A stretch of DNA of 64,000 nt from Psychroflexus lacisalsi (GTDB lineage Bacteria; Bacteroidota; Bacteroidia; Flavobacteriales; Flavobacteriaceae), in the NCBI RefSeq assembly GCF_020164495.1, contig NZ_JAIQYZ010000006.1:62001-126000 (forward strand), read 5' to 3'. The notes under the pieces were generated by a model, which did not search any database, was not told the DNA's origin, and saw nothing but the letters and a program-made list of their open reading frames with translations. Of this stretch, positions 10,001-18,336 are shown in pieces. Position 1 is the stretch's first letter; every line of letters starts with the position of its first letter. Made by a program: the position numbers and the translations under genes.

Positions 10001-10439
10001 TGATTACATCAATAGCATCAAAGAACGCTTGAGTTTATACACTAAATTAAATAAAATTGAAGACGAAAAAGGGCTAAAAGATTTCGAAAAAGAATTGAGA
10101 GATCGTTTCGGGGATATCCCTAAAGAAGCCCGAGACCTCATCAATAGTGTGAGGTTGAAATGGATCGCAGCCAGTATTGGTTTGGAGAAATTAGTCTTGA
10201 AAAAAGATAAAATGATTGGCTACTTCTTGTCCAATCAAGACTCTGGTTTTTATAATTCCAAACGCTTTAGGGACGTACTTCAATACGTACAAATGCATCC
10301 AAGGCAATGCACCATGAAGGAAAAACAAACCCGAAATGGATTGAGACTTTTACTCACGTTTGATAACGTAAAAAGTATTGATAGGGCTTTGGACTTGTTG
10401 CAGCCGCTGGAGCATAAGGAAACAATAGAAGCGTCATAA
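7071..10439 (+). CDS. mfd: Transcription-repair coupling factor
   Basis: A 1122-residue DNA translocase that pushes stalled RNA polymerase off damaged DNA and recruits UvrA. The order is N-terminal UvrB-like region, CarD-like RNA-polymerase-interacting domain (about 430-495, GDYVTHIDHGIGKF), and RecG-like helicase with Walker A GDVGFGKT at 583-590, DEEQ at 684-687, TLTATPIPRT, TTIIESGLDV and QMRGRVGR, then the C-terminal TRCF domain (about 960-1080). The length is typical. I start at ATG 7071 because a TTG nine bases upstream is part of the -7 promoter box. No uvr genes are adjacent. Confidence 0.97.
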   Translation: MKKADITEKISKNPAIGELKKALDSQENQSIFLKGLVGSAVSFVQAEAFLSSEHPFLLIFNDKEEAAYHLNDLEQLVDEKNVLFYPGSYRRPYQIEETDNANVLLRSEVLNRINSRKKPSIIVTYPEALFEKVVTKKELDRTILKIKLNDELSIDFVNEVLFEYKFKRVDFVTEPGEFSVRGGIIDVFSFSNDEPYRIEFFGDEVDSIRAFDVETQLSTKQKKRIDIMPNVEKKELDEVRETFIQYISNSTTVFIKNMDVLSQTIDDLFAKAEKAFSELSTDIKHSKPEELFCKSELLKKQLLNLKVVEFGTQAFLNPKQTILYPTSPQPSFNKKFDLLIEDLNSKHEKGYENCILCTSDQQAKRFKDIFEDQNQEVHYKTLVLSMHQGFIDEVNKLVCYTDHQIFDRYHKFHLKNGYAKKQAITLKELTSLEIGDYVTHIDHGIGKFGGLQKIDVEGKMQEAVKLIYGDRDILYLSIHSLHKISKFNGKDGKPPQVYKLGSKAWKSLKKKTKARVKKVAFDLIKLYAKRRLEKGYQYGPDSYLQHELEASFIYEDTPDQSTATQDVKSDMEKEQPMDRLVCGDVGFGKTEVAIRAAFKAVDNGKQVAVLVPTTILAFQHHKTFSERLEEFPVTVDYLNRFRTAKERRTVLEGLENGNVDIVIGTHQLVNKAVKFKDLGLLIIDEEQKFGVTVKDKLKTIKANVDTLTLTATPIPRTLQFSLMAARDLSTIKTPPPNRYPIETHVIRFSEEQIRDAVSYEIQRGGQVFFINNRIQNIQEVAGLIQRLVPDAKIGIGHGQMEGKKLEDLMLKFMNNEFDVLVSTTIIESGLDVTNANTILINDANNFGMSDLHQMRGRVGRSNKKAFCYLITPPLTMMTDDARKRLTALEQFSELGSGINIAMKDLEIRGAGDLLGGEQSGFISDIGFDTYQKILNEAIQELKENEFKSVYEEENEKEDKVFVKDAQIDTDFEILFPDDYINSIKERLSLYTKLNKIEDEKGLKDFEKELRDRFGDIPKEARDLINSVRLKWIAASIGLEKLVLKKDKMIGYFLSNQDSGFYNSKRFRDVLQYVQMHPRQCTMKEKQTRNGLRLLLTFDNVKSIDRALDLLQPLEHKETIEAS

Positions 10440-10580
10440 AAGGCCTACCCTAACCCTAAATTAGGTAATAAGTAGTGGTCTTTAGGTGATAGGAAATAGT
10501 TCTTTCAAATTAATTGAAAAGCAACTATTTTACTCACGACTTTTAAATTTATACTGAATTATAATCCTAAAGCCTAGTCC

Positions 10581-11450
10581 CTAGGACCTAAACTCCTCTG
10601 AATTCACTTCTTTCAATAGACCCACCAAGCTTTCTCTCCAATGTGGAACTTTACATTTGAAAGCTTCTTCAACTTTTGACTTGTCTAAAACACTAAATTT
10701 TGGTCGTTTGGCTTTGGTGGGATAAGAAAATGTCGCCTTCAGATTAACGTCTTTTTCAAGTTGTTTTTCTTCCAAAATTAGTCTGGCAAAATCATACCAT
10801 GTCGCTTCACCTTGGTTACTGTAATGATATAATCCAAAAGCCTTTGAGTTTTCTTTTATCAAATTCAGAATAAAAAGGGCTAAATCGTTGGCATTGGTTG
10901 GCGTGCCGATTTGTTCGGTGGTGATATTCAATTCCGCACCTTCATTAGCTTTTTTCAAAATAGTATTGAAGAAGTTGTGTCCAAATTCTGAATACAACCA
11001 ACTTGTCCTAAAAATAAAAAAGTGGTCCATCGTTTCAGAAATCATGACTTCGCCCTGTAGCTTTGACCCTCCGTAAACATTGATGGGATTTGTTGTATCT
11101 GTTTCTATGTATGGACTTAGTTTATTCCCGTCAAACACATAGTCTGTAGAAATATGAACGAGTTTGGTATTGTGAGTTTTACAAGATTGAGATAATGTTT
11201 TGACAGCTTCAGAGTTAACTTGAAACGCAAGCTCTTTTTGATGTTCTGCCGCTTCCACGTTGGTATATGCAGCGCAATTGATACAAAAATCAGGCTGATG
11301 TCTATTGAAGTAATTACCTACTGACTCTACCGAAGTAATGTTTAGAGTCTGAGAAGATTCAAACAAAAATTCTAGTTCAGGAAACTTTTCAGAATGCTTT
11401 TGAAGACATTTCCCTAATTGACCGTTGGCTCCAGTGACTAATACTTTCAT
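10581..11450 (-). CDS. rfbD: dTDP-4-dehydrorhamnose reductase
   Basis: A 289-residue extended short-chain dehydrogenase that performs the last step of dTDP-L-rhamnose synthesis, reducing the 4-keto sugar with NAD(P)H. It shows GANGQLG (7-13), the STDYVFDG segment and the catalytic Tyr126-Lys130 pair in YGGSK. Its start overlaps the end of rfbC by 4 bases, so it is translationally coupled and is the last gene of the operon. The 3' flank (10440-10580) has no clear terminator or gene. Confidence 0.95.
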   Translation of the reverse strand: MKVLVTGANGQLGKCLQKHSEKFPELEFLFESSQTLNITSVESVGNYFNRHQPDFCINCAAYTNVEAAEHQKELAFQVNSEAVKTLSQSCKTHNTKLVHISTDYVFDGNKLSPYIETDTTNPINVYGGSKLQGEVMISETMDHFFIFRTSWLYSEFGHNFFNTILKKANEGAELNITTEQIGTPTNANDLALFILNLIKENSKAFGLYHYSNQGEATWYDFARLILEEKQLEKDVNLKATFSYPTKAKRPKFSVLDKSKVEEAFKCKVPHWRESLVGLLKEVNSEEFRS

Positions 11451-11995
11451 GAGTTTAAGTAAGCTTCTAAGGTTGGTAAATGCTCATCTTTTTCTGAAAT
11501 GATTTGATCTTTCTTCGGAATTTGCCAATCGATAGCTAAGGTTTTATCGTTGAACAAAATTCCACTTTCTGAAGCTTTATCATAGTAATTATCGCACTTA
11601 TAGACGAAAATAACTTCAGAAGAAAGGGTCGCAAATCCGTGGGCAAAACCCTTAGGCACGAATAATTGATGGTTGTTTTCACCGGTCAATGTATAACCAA
11701 ATTGCTTTAGGTAGGTTTCAGAATCGGGTCTCATGTCTACTACAACATCTAAAACTTCACCTTGAGCTACTCGTATCAGTTTAGCCTGAGCGAACTCACC
11801 TGTTTGAAAATGAAGACCACGTATGGCTCCATATTGGGAAATCGACTGATTGTCCTGAACAAAATCAATCTCTAAGCCTGTATTTTTTTTGAAGGTTTTA
11901 TAATTAAAACTTTCAAAAAAACTTCCACGTTTGTCTTTAAACACTTTGGGTTCAATAACAAAACAGTCTTTTAGCGGGGTTTGCTTAACAGTCAT
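11447..11995 (-). CDS. rfbC: dTDP-4-dehydrorhamnose 3,5-epimerase
   Basis: A 182-residue cupin-fold epimerase that converts dTDP-4-keto-6-deoxyglucose to dTDP-4-keto-rhamnose. The catalytic His is H62 in RGLHFQ, and the catalytic Tyr is probably Y132 in VYKCDNYY. FVPKGFAHGF is the hallmark strand. The length matches RfbC/RmlC. It directly abuts rfbA (no gap) and overlaps rfbD by 4 bases. Confidence 0.96.
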   Translation of the reverse strand: MTVKQTPLKDCFVIEPKVFKDKRGSFFESFNYKTFKKNTGLEIDFVQDNQSISQYGAIRGLHFQTGEFAQAKLIRVAQGEVLDVVVDMRPDSETYLKQFGYTLTGENNHQLFVPKGFAHGFATLSSEVIFVYKCDNYYDKASESGILFNDKTLAIDWQIPKKDQIISEKDEHLPTLEAYLNS

Positions 11996-12850
11996 TTACT
12001 TTGGATTTATATTTTTGGCATAACCACTCTTTAAAAAGGGTTCCGTAATTTTACGTAATTGGTCTTTGGAGATAAACCCCATTTTGTAGGCAGTTTCTTC
12101 AATAGAACCAATTTTGAGACCTTGGCGTTCTTCAATCACCTCAACAAACTGAGAGGCTTGCATTAAAGAATTGAATGTTCCAGTATCCAGCCAGGCCGTC
12201 CCTTTATCTAAAATACTCACGCTCAATTTCCCACGTTGAAGGTAGGCGTTGTTCACATCAGTAATCTCAAGTTCCCCTCTATCACTGGGCTTTATGGATT
12301 TAGCAATATTAACCACCTCATTATCATAAAAATAAATCCCTGGCACCGCGTAATTTGACTTTGGTGTTTTCGGCTTTTCTTCAATGGAAATCACCTGACC
12401 ACTTTCATCAAAATCTACCACACCGTAGCGTTCCGGATCATGCACGTGGTAGGCATAAATAATTCCTCCATCAGGGTTGGTATTATCTTGTAATAACTGA
12501 TCTAAGCCTGTTCCGTAGAAAATATTATCGCCTAGAATTAAGGCGACTTTATCTTTTCCAATAAAGTCTTCTGCAATGATAAAAGCTTCAGCAAGTCCGT
12601 TAGGCTCAGCCTGAATAGCATATTCGAATTTACATCCTAGATTTGACCCATCCCCAAGAAGCTTTTCGAAAAGGGGTAAATCGTTGGGTGTTGAGATAAT
12701 TAGAATCTCTTTTATACCTGCAGACATCAATGTGGACAAAGGATAATAAATCATCGGCTTGTCGTAGATTGGCATCAATTGTTTACTTACAGCAAGAGTT
12801 AGAGGATGTAGTCGAGTCCCGGAACCGCCGGCTAGAATAATTCCTTTCAT
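11996..12850 (-). CDS. rfbA: Glucose-1-phosphate thymidylyltransferase
   Basis: A 284-residue nucleotidyltransferase that makes dTDP-glucose from dTTP and glucose-1-phosphate, the committed step of the rhamnose pathway. The N-terminal [13 protein letters not shown] is the nucleotide-binding signature, followed by [23 protein letters not shown] and the C-terminal WLDTGT region fit RmlA. The gene lies 2 bases from rfbB and directly abuts rfbC. Confidence 0.96.
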   Translation of the reverse strand: MKGIILAGGSGTRLHPLTLAVSKQLMPIYDKPMIYYPLSTLMSAGIKEILIISTPNDLPLFEKLLGDGSNLGCKFEYAIQAEPNGLAEAFIIAEDFIGKDKVALILGDNIFYGTGLDQLLQDNTNPDGGIIYAYHVHDPERYGVVDFDESGQVISIEEKPKTPKSNYAVPGIYFYDNEVVNIAKSIKPSDRGELEITDVNNAYLQRGKLSVSILDKGTAWLDTGTFNSLMQASQFVEVIEERQGLKIGSIEETAYKMGFISKDQLRKITEPFLKSGYAKNINPK

Positions 12851-12852
12851 AG

Positions 12853-13872
12853 TTACGAATTCTGAAGTTGGTTATATTTTGCAAGATACCATTTCACAGT
12901 TTTCTTAATGCCTGTTTCAAAGGTCTCATCAGCTTTCCATTTCAATTTTTTTTCAATTTTGGAGGCGTCAATCGCATAACGGAAATCGTGTCCTGGCCTG
13001 TCAGTTACATATTCTATTAGTTGATTATGAGGCGCATGCTCTGGTCTTAGACCGTCTAAAATTTCACAAATTTTAGTAGCGATATATATGTTTTGCCGTT
13101 CGTTTTTTCCACCAATATTATAAGTTTCGCCAAGCTCTCCAAAATGAAGGGCCAGATCTATTCCCTTACAATGGTCATCTACGTAAAGCCAGTCTCTCAC
13201 ATTCTTACCATCTCCGTAAATAGGAATGGGCTGTTTCTGAATTGCTTTTCGAATAATTGTTGGAATCAGCTTTTCATCATGCTGATGAGGTCCGTAATTG
13301 TTGGAACAATTAGTAGTCACAACAGGGAAACCATAGGTATGAAAATAACTTCTGGCTATCATATCTGATGATGCTTTAGACGCACTGTATGGACTATTTG
13401 GAGCATAAGGGGTATCCTCTGTAAATAAGCTTTCATCATCTTCCAAAGTACCATAAACCTCATCGGTTGACACATGCAAAAATCTTGAATTTTCAAATCC
13501 GTTTCTGAATTTAAAAGGCGATTCCATCCACAATGTGTAAGCTTGATGAAGCAAATTGAAAGTTCCGGTAATGTTCGTTTTGATGAAGGCGTCTGGATTG
13601 GTGATAGAATTATCGACGTGAGATTCTGCTGCAAAATGAATTACTTTTTCGAATTTATAGTTTTCAAATAATTCTTTCAGCATCGAAACATCACAAATAT
13701 CACCCTCTACAAACGTATAATTTTCATAATCTGAAACTTCAATATTCTTTAAGTCTCCTGCGTAAGTCAATTTATCTAGATTGACGAAATGGTACTTTTT
13801 TTCAGGAACATAAAGATTTAAAAAGTTAGAGCCTATAAATCCAGCTCCTCCTGTAACTAAAATAGTTTTCAT
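12853..13872 (-). CDS. rfbB: dTDP-glucose 4,6-dehydratase
   Basis: A 339-residue NAD-dependent dehydratase that converts dTDP-glucose to the 4-keto-6-deoxy sugar. It shows GGAGFIGSN (8-16), the catalytic STDEVYG (Thr136, Asp137, Glu138) and Tyr162-Lys166 in YSASK. The length is standard. It is the first rhamnose gene in the transcript, 3 bases after the stop of the DUF6909-like gene, which shows that the unknown gene and the sugar pathway are co-transcribed. Confidence 0.96.
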   Translation of the reverse strand: MKTILVTGGAGFIGSNFLNLYVPEKKYHFVNLDKLTYAGDLKNIEVSDYENYTFVEGDICDVSMLKELFENYKFEKVIHFAAESHVDNSITNPDAFIKTNITGTFNLLHQAYTLWMESPFKFRNGFENSRFLHVSTDEVYGTLEDDESLFTEDTPYAPNSPYSASKASSDMIARSYFHTYGFPVVTTNCSNNYGPHQHDEKLIPTIIRKAIQKQPIPIYGDGKNVRDWLYVDDHCKGIDLALHFGELGETYNIGGKNERQNIYIATKICEILDGLRPEHAPHNQLIEYVTDRPGHDFRYAIDASKIEKKLKWKADETFETGIKKTVKWYLAKYNQLQNS

Positions 13873-13875
13873 AGA

Positions 13876-15579
13876 TTAGGATTTCAAATTCTGAACAGCA
13901 TCGTTGAAAATCTGTTCTAAAATCTTTTCAGTAATTATATAAGTTGGTTTAACTCCAGCGGTTCCAAGTCCCCCAGAGGCTAATGTACTTCCAGTTTCTA
14001 ACGGGTTATCACTGGCGTAATAAGCATATCTCAGTTTCACTTCTGGAGAAATATTGCCTCTTAGCTTGGCAGCTGCTTGTATCGCTTTTTGGTAGTGAGC
14101 TCCCTCCATTTCAAGACCTATAACATTCCAGGTAGAATCATGGAAAAACTTGAGTAAATCTCTATTCTGAAGTGAAGTTCCTAGCACTGTTACCATAGAA
14201 CCATCAAACACTTGAAGACCTTGACCTTCAAAATCAGATTTCTTTAGATCGTTTGGAAATGGGTAATTATCAGCAGTCCCTTCAAATAAATGCGCATCTG
14301 GAATCATCAAGTCTCCTTTTCCACCTTGCAGGATTCCGGCTTTTCCCATGATGGAAATTGAATCAACATTCATGTATACTTGCTCTTCCTCGTCCTTATA
14401 GGGCTTCAATAACTCATCCATGGTTTCATAAGCTTGCTCTCCAAAAGCGTAATCCATCACAATAATCACAGGCGCATCTTTTTTCCCATTAAGACCTTTA
14501 TAACCTTTATAATGGCTCAGTTTTGCAAGGTCAAAAATCTGGACATCTATGTTTGTACCACTTTTATCATCAAGAGAAATCATACCCTCCTGGAGTGCTT
14601 TTTTAGTGACGGTTTCTCTTAATTTATCATTTTTGGCATTGCTTAACTGCTCATAAATTTCAAAGCTGGATTTTTCCTTCAGCATATCTTCCAATGCTAA
14701 AGGAGAATACAATGTATTCATAACACTATGCATGTTGGCACTAATGATATGAAGTTTTCGATTCAATAACCCATGTTTATGCAAGGTTTTTTTTATGGTA
14801 TTGGCCCAGACTTCACCATGAATGTGATGTCCTAAACGCTCTCGCACAATTGGACTAAAAGTGATAACGCGTTTATCGCCATGAATAACTTCGCGAATGG
14901 CGAGTTTACCTAAGCTATGGATCAGGTGTAAAAATTTATGAGGGTTCTCTGTTGTTGCAAATCGATCATATACTTGATTGATTTCAGCAAATGTTCTGCC
15001 TAAAATATTTGCCGTATGCGTAATAGCGATTTCTTTTTCTTTTTGGGCCAAATCTCCAACTTTTGAAACTGCTGCAGATAATTTTTCCCAGTCTCTGGAA
15101 GTGTGGCCTACCTCATTGATCACTACATTCTGCATGATTTTATGAGATTCAATAAACATAAACGTGAGATGAGTTAAGATATCATAGATTTCTGAACGAC
15201 CACGTGTGATTTCAATGTTCATTTGCTCTTCATCTATTCTATAGCAGTTCCTTCTTCGCTTTGGAGGGATAATAGGTTTAAAGTGCGAATTGGAATAGCC
15301 TTCATCACTGGTGAGGTTGATAAAACTACACTCTTCAATGCCTTCCGGGAGCCTTTCTATAATGTATTGAAGTCCGCTCAGTTCTACTTTGGATTCTCCA
15401 ATGCTCCCATAAATTTCTGGTCTAAGCGTCAGTAATGCTTCGCGTAAAGTTTCACCAGAAACTCCCATAGGCTTATAAAATCCGCGTATAAAAAGATGTC
15501 TCATAGTAATGTACATACGCTCTATGGCGTTTGTACTTTCTTGAGCTCTATTTCGTCCAATATTTAATAGTTCTGTCAT
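13876..15579 (-). CDS. Uncharacterised DUF6909-like protein with nucleoside-phosphorylase-like C-terminus
   Basis: A 567-residue soluble protein with no signal or membrane segments. From memory the N-terminus (ESTNAIERMYITMRHLFIRG) matches a Bacteroidetes family annotated DUF6909; that label is moderately sure. The C-terminal 250 residues carry IIVMDYAFGEQAYE, then TVLGTSLQNRDLLKF and GLEMEGAHYQKA. The EMEG motif with preceding substrate loops resembles the nucleoside phosphorylase / MTA-SAH nucleosidase fold. I infer a nucleoside- or nucleotide-sugar-handling enzyme, but no reaction is shown. It sits between GH3 and rfbB with gaps of 20 and 3 bases, in an operon for surface sugar synthesis. 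Confidence 0.7.
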   Translation of the reverse strand: MTELLNIGRNRAQESTNAIERMYITMRHLFIRGFYKPMGVSGETLREALLTLRPEIYGSIGESKVELSGLQYIIERLPEGIEECSFINLTSDEGYSNSHFKPIIPPKRRRNCYRIDEEQMNIEITRGRSEIYDILTHLTFMFIESHKIMQNVVINEVGHTSRDWEKLSAAVSKVGDLAQKEKEIAITHTANILGRTFAEINQVYDRFATTENPHKFLHLIHSLGKLAIREVIHGDKRVITFSPIVRERLGHHIHGEVWANTIKKTLHKHGLLNRKLHIISANMHSVMNTLYSPLALEDMLKEKSSFEIYEQLSNAKNDKLRETVTKKALQEGMISLDDKSGTNIDVQIFDLAKLSHYKGYKGLNGKKDAPVIIVMDYAFGEQAYETMDELLKPYKDEEEQVYMNVDSISIMGKAGILQGGKGDLMIPDAHLFEGTADNYPFPNDLKKSDFEGQGLQVFDGSMVTVLGTSLQNRDLLKFFHDSTWNVIGLEMEGAHYQKAIQAAAKLRGNISPEVKLRYAYYASDNPLETGSTLASGGLGTAGVKPTYIITEKILEQIFNDAVQNLKS

Positions 15580-15599
15580 ATATTAATTATCTTATTAAT

Positions 15600-17090
15600 C
15601 TAAATTTGTTTTTCTAATTCTTGTGCTATTTTCCTGTCATTAGAAAGTCTTGGTACTTTATTTTGACCTCCAAGTTTTCCAACAGATTTCATATACTCCT
15701 GAAATCCATTTTTTGGAACTTTTGTAATCACTAAGGTCCTTAACATGTTTCCTTTAACAAGGTCTTTGTAATAGGAATTCTGCTTCTGAAGCAATTTATC
15801 GATTCTATCTGCAAATGCTTCAAAATCGCTTGGTTCTTTTTCAAATTCTATAAACCATTCATGGTAAGGCAAACCCTCTTCAGGAGTGATCTGTGGAGCT
15901 ACGGTAAACTCATTGATTTGTACGTCAAATTCTTCTGAAGCTGAAATTATAGATTTTTCTACTTCTTGGGCAATTACATGTTCTCCAAAAGCTGAGGTAA
16001 AGTGTTTAATTCTGCCAGAAACTTTTAATCGATAGGGTTTTTTGTCTGTAAACATAACCGTATCACCAACGTTGTATCTCCACAAACCAGCATTGGTAGA
16101 AATTACCATGACGTAATTCACACCAACTTCAACCTTTCCTATAGTAAGTATTTTAGGTTTTTCATCATAAAACTCGTCTGCTTTTATAAACTCATAAAAT
16201 ATTCCTGAGTCCAATTGCAGAAGCATACCCTCCTCTTTCTGAGAATCTTGAAAAGCGAAGAAACCTTCAGAAGCCGGGTATAACTCTATACTGTCCACAG
16301 ATTTCCCAATCAGGTTTTCAAATTTGGACCGATAAGGTTCGTAATTCACACCCCCATAAATGAAAAGTTGCAAGTTGGGAAACAACTCTCCTATTGTTTT
16401 TCCTGTTTTATGGTGAAGCTTCTCAAAGTAAGTTTGAACCCAGGAAGGAATTCCACTTATAATGGTCATATCTTGATCATAAGTCTCCTCAACTATAGCA
16501 TCGATTTTCTCATTCCAGTCGTCAATGGAATTTGCCTTCCAGCTAGGAAGCCTGTTTTTCTGCAGATAATTTGGAACAAAGTGAGCCACAATTCCCGAAA
16601 GCCGCCCAAAGTATATTCCGTTTTTTTCTTCCAATTCCGGGCTGCCTTGCAAGAAAATCATTTTCCCATCTACAAAACTAGAATTTCCTGTCTCATGAAT
16701 ATAGCTGAGGATTGCATTCCTCGCAGCGTTGGTGTGATTGGGAATTGACTCTTTGGTCAGTGGAATATATTTTGCACCGCTTGTCGTTCCAGATGTTTTT
16801 GCAAAATACAAGGGCTTTCCAGGCCATAATACATCCTTTTCACCATCGACAACTCTATCAACATAGGGCTTTAACTCTTCATAATCCTGAATGGGAACAT
16901 TATCAAAAAGATCTTTAAATGTTTCGATCTCATCAAAGTTATGATCTTCACCAAACTTGGTTTTTCGACCTGCTTTAATTAGACTTTTAAATACCTTCAA
17001 CTGTGTTTGCTCTGGTTGAGAAGACCAGCTTTCAATTTGAGATGAAATGTATTTAGCAAATAACTTTGCACCAAACGATTTTATCGACAT
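15600..17090 (-). CDS. GH3-family acyl-adenylate-forming protein
   Basis: A 496-residue member of the GH3 family, named for plant auxin-amino acid synthetases that adenylate a carboxylate and join it to an amine. The ATP-binding P-loop-like AKTSGTTSGAKYIPLT lies at about 98-112. IYGGVNYEPY and YPASEGFFAFQ match the central motifs, and WRYNVGDTVMF and GRIKHF the C-terminal ones. Bacterial GH3 substrates are unknown. Its position 9 bases after the M23 peptidase gene and before sugar genes hints at a role in cell-envelope modification, which is inference only. Confidence 0.88.
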   Translation of the reverse strand: MSIKSFGAKLFAKYISSQIESWSSQPEQTQLKVFKSLIKAGRKTKFGEDHNFDEIETFKDLFDNVPIQDYEELKPYVDRVVDGEKDVLWPGKPLYFAKTSGTTSGAKYIPLTKESIPNHTNAARNAILSYIHETGNSSFVDGKMIFLQGSPELEEKNGIYFGRLSGIVAHFVPNYLQKNRLPSWKANSIDDWNEKIDAIVEETYDQDMTIISGIPSWVQTYFEKLHHKTGKTIGELFPNLQLFIYGGVNYEPYRSKFENLIGKSVDSIELYPASEGFFAFQDSQKEEGMLLQLDSGIFYEFIKADEFYDEKPKILTIGKVEVGVNYVMVISTNAGLWRYNVGDTVMFTDKKPYRLKVSGRIKHFTSAFGEHVIAQEVEKSIISASEEFDVQINEFTVAPQITPEEGLPYHEWFIEFEKEPSDFEAFADRIDKLLQKQNSYYKDLVKGNMLRTLVITKVPKNGFQEYMKSVGKLGGQNKVPRLSNDRKIAQELEKQI

Positions 17091-17099
17091 ATATAAATT

Positions 17100-17972
17100 C
17101 TATTCAAAATTGATGTAATCTGAAGGATTTACCGGATATCCATCTACCCAGAGTTCAAAATGCAAATGAGGCCCGTAAGAATATTCTCCCGTATCGCCAA
17201 CTACTGCAATTGCTTCACCTGCTGTAACCAGGTCTCCCTGACTTTTTAATAAAGAATCATTATGTTTATAAACAGAAATTAGCCCAAAGCTATGTTCTAT
17301 AATAATGACATATCCTGTTTCTACGGTCCACTCTGCAAAAATAACGGTGCCGTCTAGTGTCGCTTTCACAGGCTCATTCTTTTCAGTCACAATATCGACC
17401 GCATAATGTTTTTGCTCTGCATTATAAACTTCGGAAACTCTTCCAGAAACCGGAGGAAATAAGGTGAAATTTGTATTGAAAGTAGCCTTTTCAAGCAAAC
17501 TGTATTTATCCTCCTGCTCTACTTTTACTCTCAAAATGGAATCTTGCTCAGAAGCAGATAGATTGACCGATTCCGGGTCTACAGGCTTCATATCATTTAA
17601 GCTGTAAGACATCTCAGTATCTAATGAATCTACTTTCCCACTGAGAACATTTCTTATAGATTGAAAGTATGCTGAATTTTTATCAACTACCGTCGTGAGA
17701 GAGTCTACAACAAGGGTAAGCCGTGTTGCTTTATTCTTTAAAGCTGTGGAAGAATATCCAGGTATATACTCTCTTACTGGAGTAAAAGCAATTAAAAGCG
17801 CAGTTCCTGATACCAGTAGTAATGCTGAAATTGTAGATAAAATGATAACATTAAGTTTTGATAACTGAAAGGATAATCTCTCCTCAAATGTATCTTCATT
17901 CAAAATCACCAAACGGTACTTATGAAGCAGTTTCTGCTTGATTTTTCGCTTATCTTTTTTTGGTGATTCCAT
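17100..17972 (-). CDS. M23-family metallopeptidase, membrane anchored
   Basis: A 290-residue peptidoglycan peptidase of the LytM/M23 type. A basic cytoplasmic N-terminus (1-40) is followed by one transmembrane helix at about 41-63, a linker with coiled-coil character (80-165), then the peptidase domain. The zinc motif is complete: His189 and Asp193 (HYAVD) and His269/His271 (GPHLHFEL). It is the first gene of the long minus-strand operon, read from a TATCTTTG element 16 bases upstream. With all ligands present it may be an active endopeptidase rather than a mere activator. Confidence 0.92.
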   Translation of the reverse strand: MESPKKDKRKIKQKLLHKYRLVILNEDTFEERLSFQLSKLNVIILSTISALLLVSGTALLIAFTPVREYIPGYSSTALKNKATRLTLVVDSLTTVVDKNSAYFQSIRNVLSGKVDSLDTEMSYSLNDMKPVDPESVNLSASEQDSILRVKVEQEDKYSLLEKATFNTNFTLFPPVSGRVSEVYNAEQKHYAVDIVTEKNEPVKATLDGTVIFAEWTVETGYVIIIEHSFGLISVYKHNDSLLKSQGDLVTAGEAIAVVGDTGEYSYGPHLHFELWVDGYPVNPSDYINFE

Positions 17973-17988
17973 AGTTTAAAAACTCTTA

Positions 17989-17996
17989 CAAAGATA
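17989..17996 (-). promoter_or_regulatory. -7 promoter element of the M23-GH3-rfb operon
   Basis: The minus strand reads TATCTTTG, an exact TAnnTTTG, 16 bases from the ATG at 17972. It appears to drive seven genes down to 10581. Confidence 0.65.
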
Positions 17997-18056
17997 GAAT
18001 AAAGTTAATTTATGTAGGTTTTAGATTCATAAACCTTTGATTTAGATTTTTATCAC

Positions 18057-18064
18057 TAATTTTG
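18057..18064 (+). promoter_or_regulatory. -7 promoter element of tatA
   Basis: TAATTTTG matches TAnnTTTG. A TTTG at 18036-18039, 17 bases upstream, may serve as the -33 element. The ATG follows at 18081. Confidence 0.65.
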
Positions 18065-18080
18065 TATCAAATTTAAAGCT

Positions 18081-18281
18081 ATGAATGCACTTAATGTTAT
18101 AATGGGAATGGTAGGACCATGGCAATGGGTAATCATTGGTATTGCAATCCTTCTACTCTTTGGTGGAAAGAAAATACCAGAATTGATGAGAGGTCTAGGT
18201 AGTGGCATCAAAGAATTTAAAGATGCTTCCAAAGAAGATGAAACTAGCGAGACAAATAATGAATCTAAGTCTATTAAATAG
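18081..18281 (+). CDS. tatA: Twin-arginine translocase subunit TatA/TatE
   Basis: A 66-residue pore-forming component of the Tat system, which exports folded proteins. One transmembrane helix (about 13-28, [14 protein letters not shown]) is followed by the conserved hinge and amphipathic helix ([18 protein letters not shown]) and an acidic tail. The length fits TatA. It stands alone, divergent from the M23 operon and ending at a terminator; tatC is not in the window. Confidence 0.93.
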   Translation: MNALNVIMGMVGPWQWVIIGIAILLLFGGKKIPELMRGLGSGIKEFKDASKEDETSETNNESKSIK

Positions 18282-18304
18282 ATTTTTGAGACACTTAAAT
18301 TTCT

Positions 18305-18336
18305 AACCCTGTTTACTTCGTATTCAGGGTTTTTTA
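18305..18336 (+). terminator. Terminator of tatA, overlapping the lpxH 3' end
   Basis: AACCCTG (18305-18311) pairs with CAGGGTT (18325-18331) and runs into six Ts. The hairpin's right arm overlaps the last codons and stop of the opposing lpxH gene. Confidence 0.7.

Noticed and set aside
10440-10580. tRNA or small RNA gene in the gap after mfd
   Set aside because: No cloverleaf, T-loop sequence or terminator could be found.
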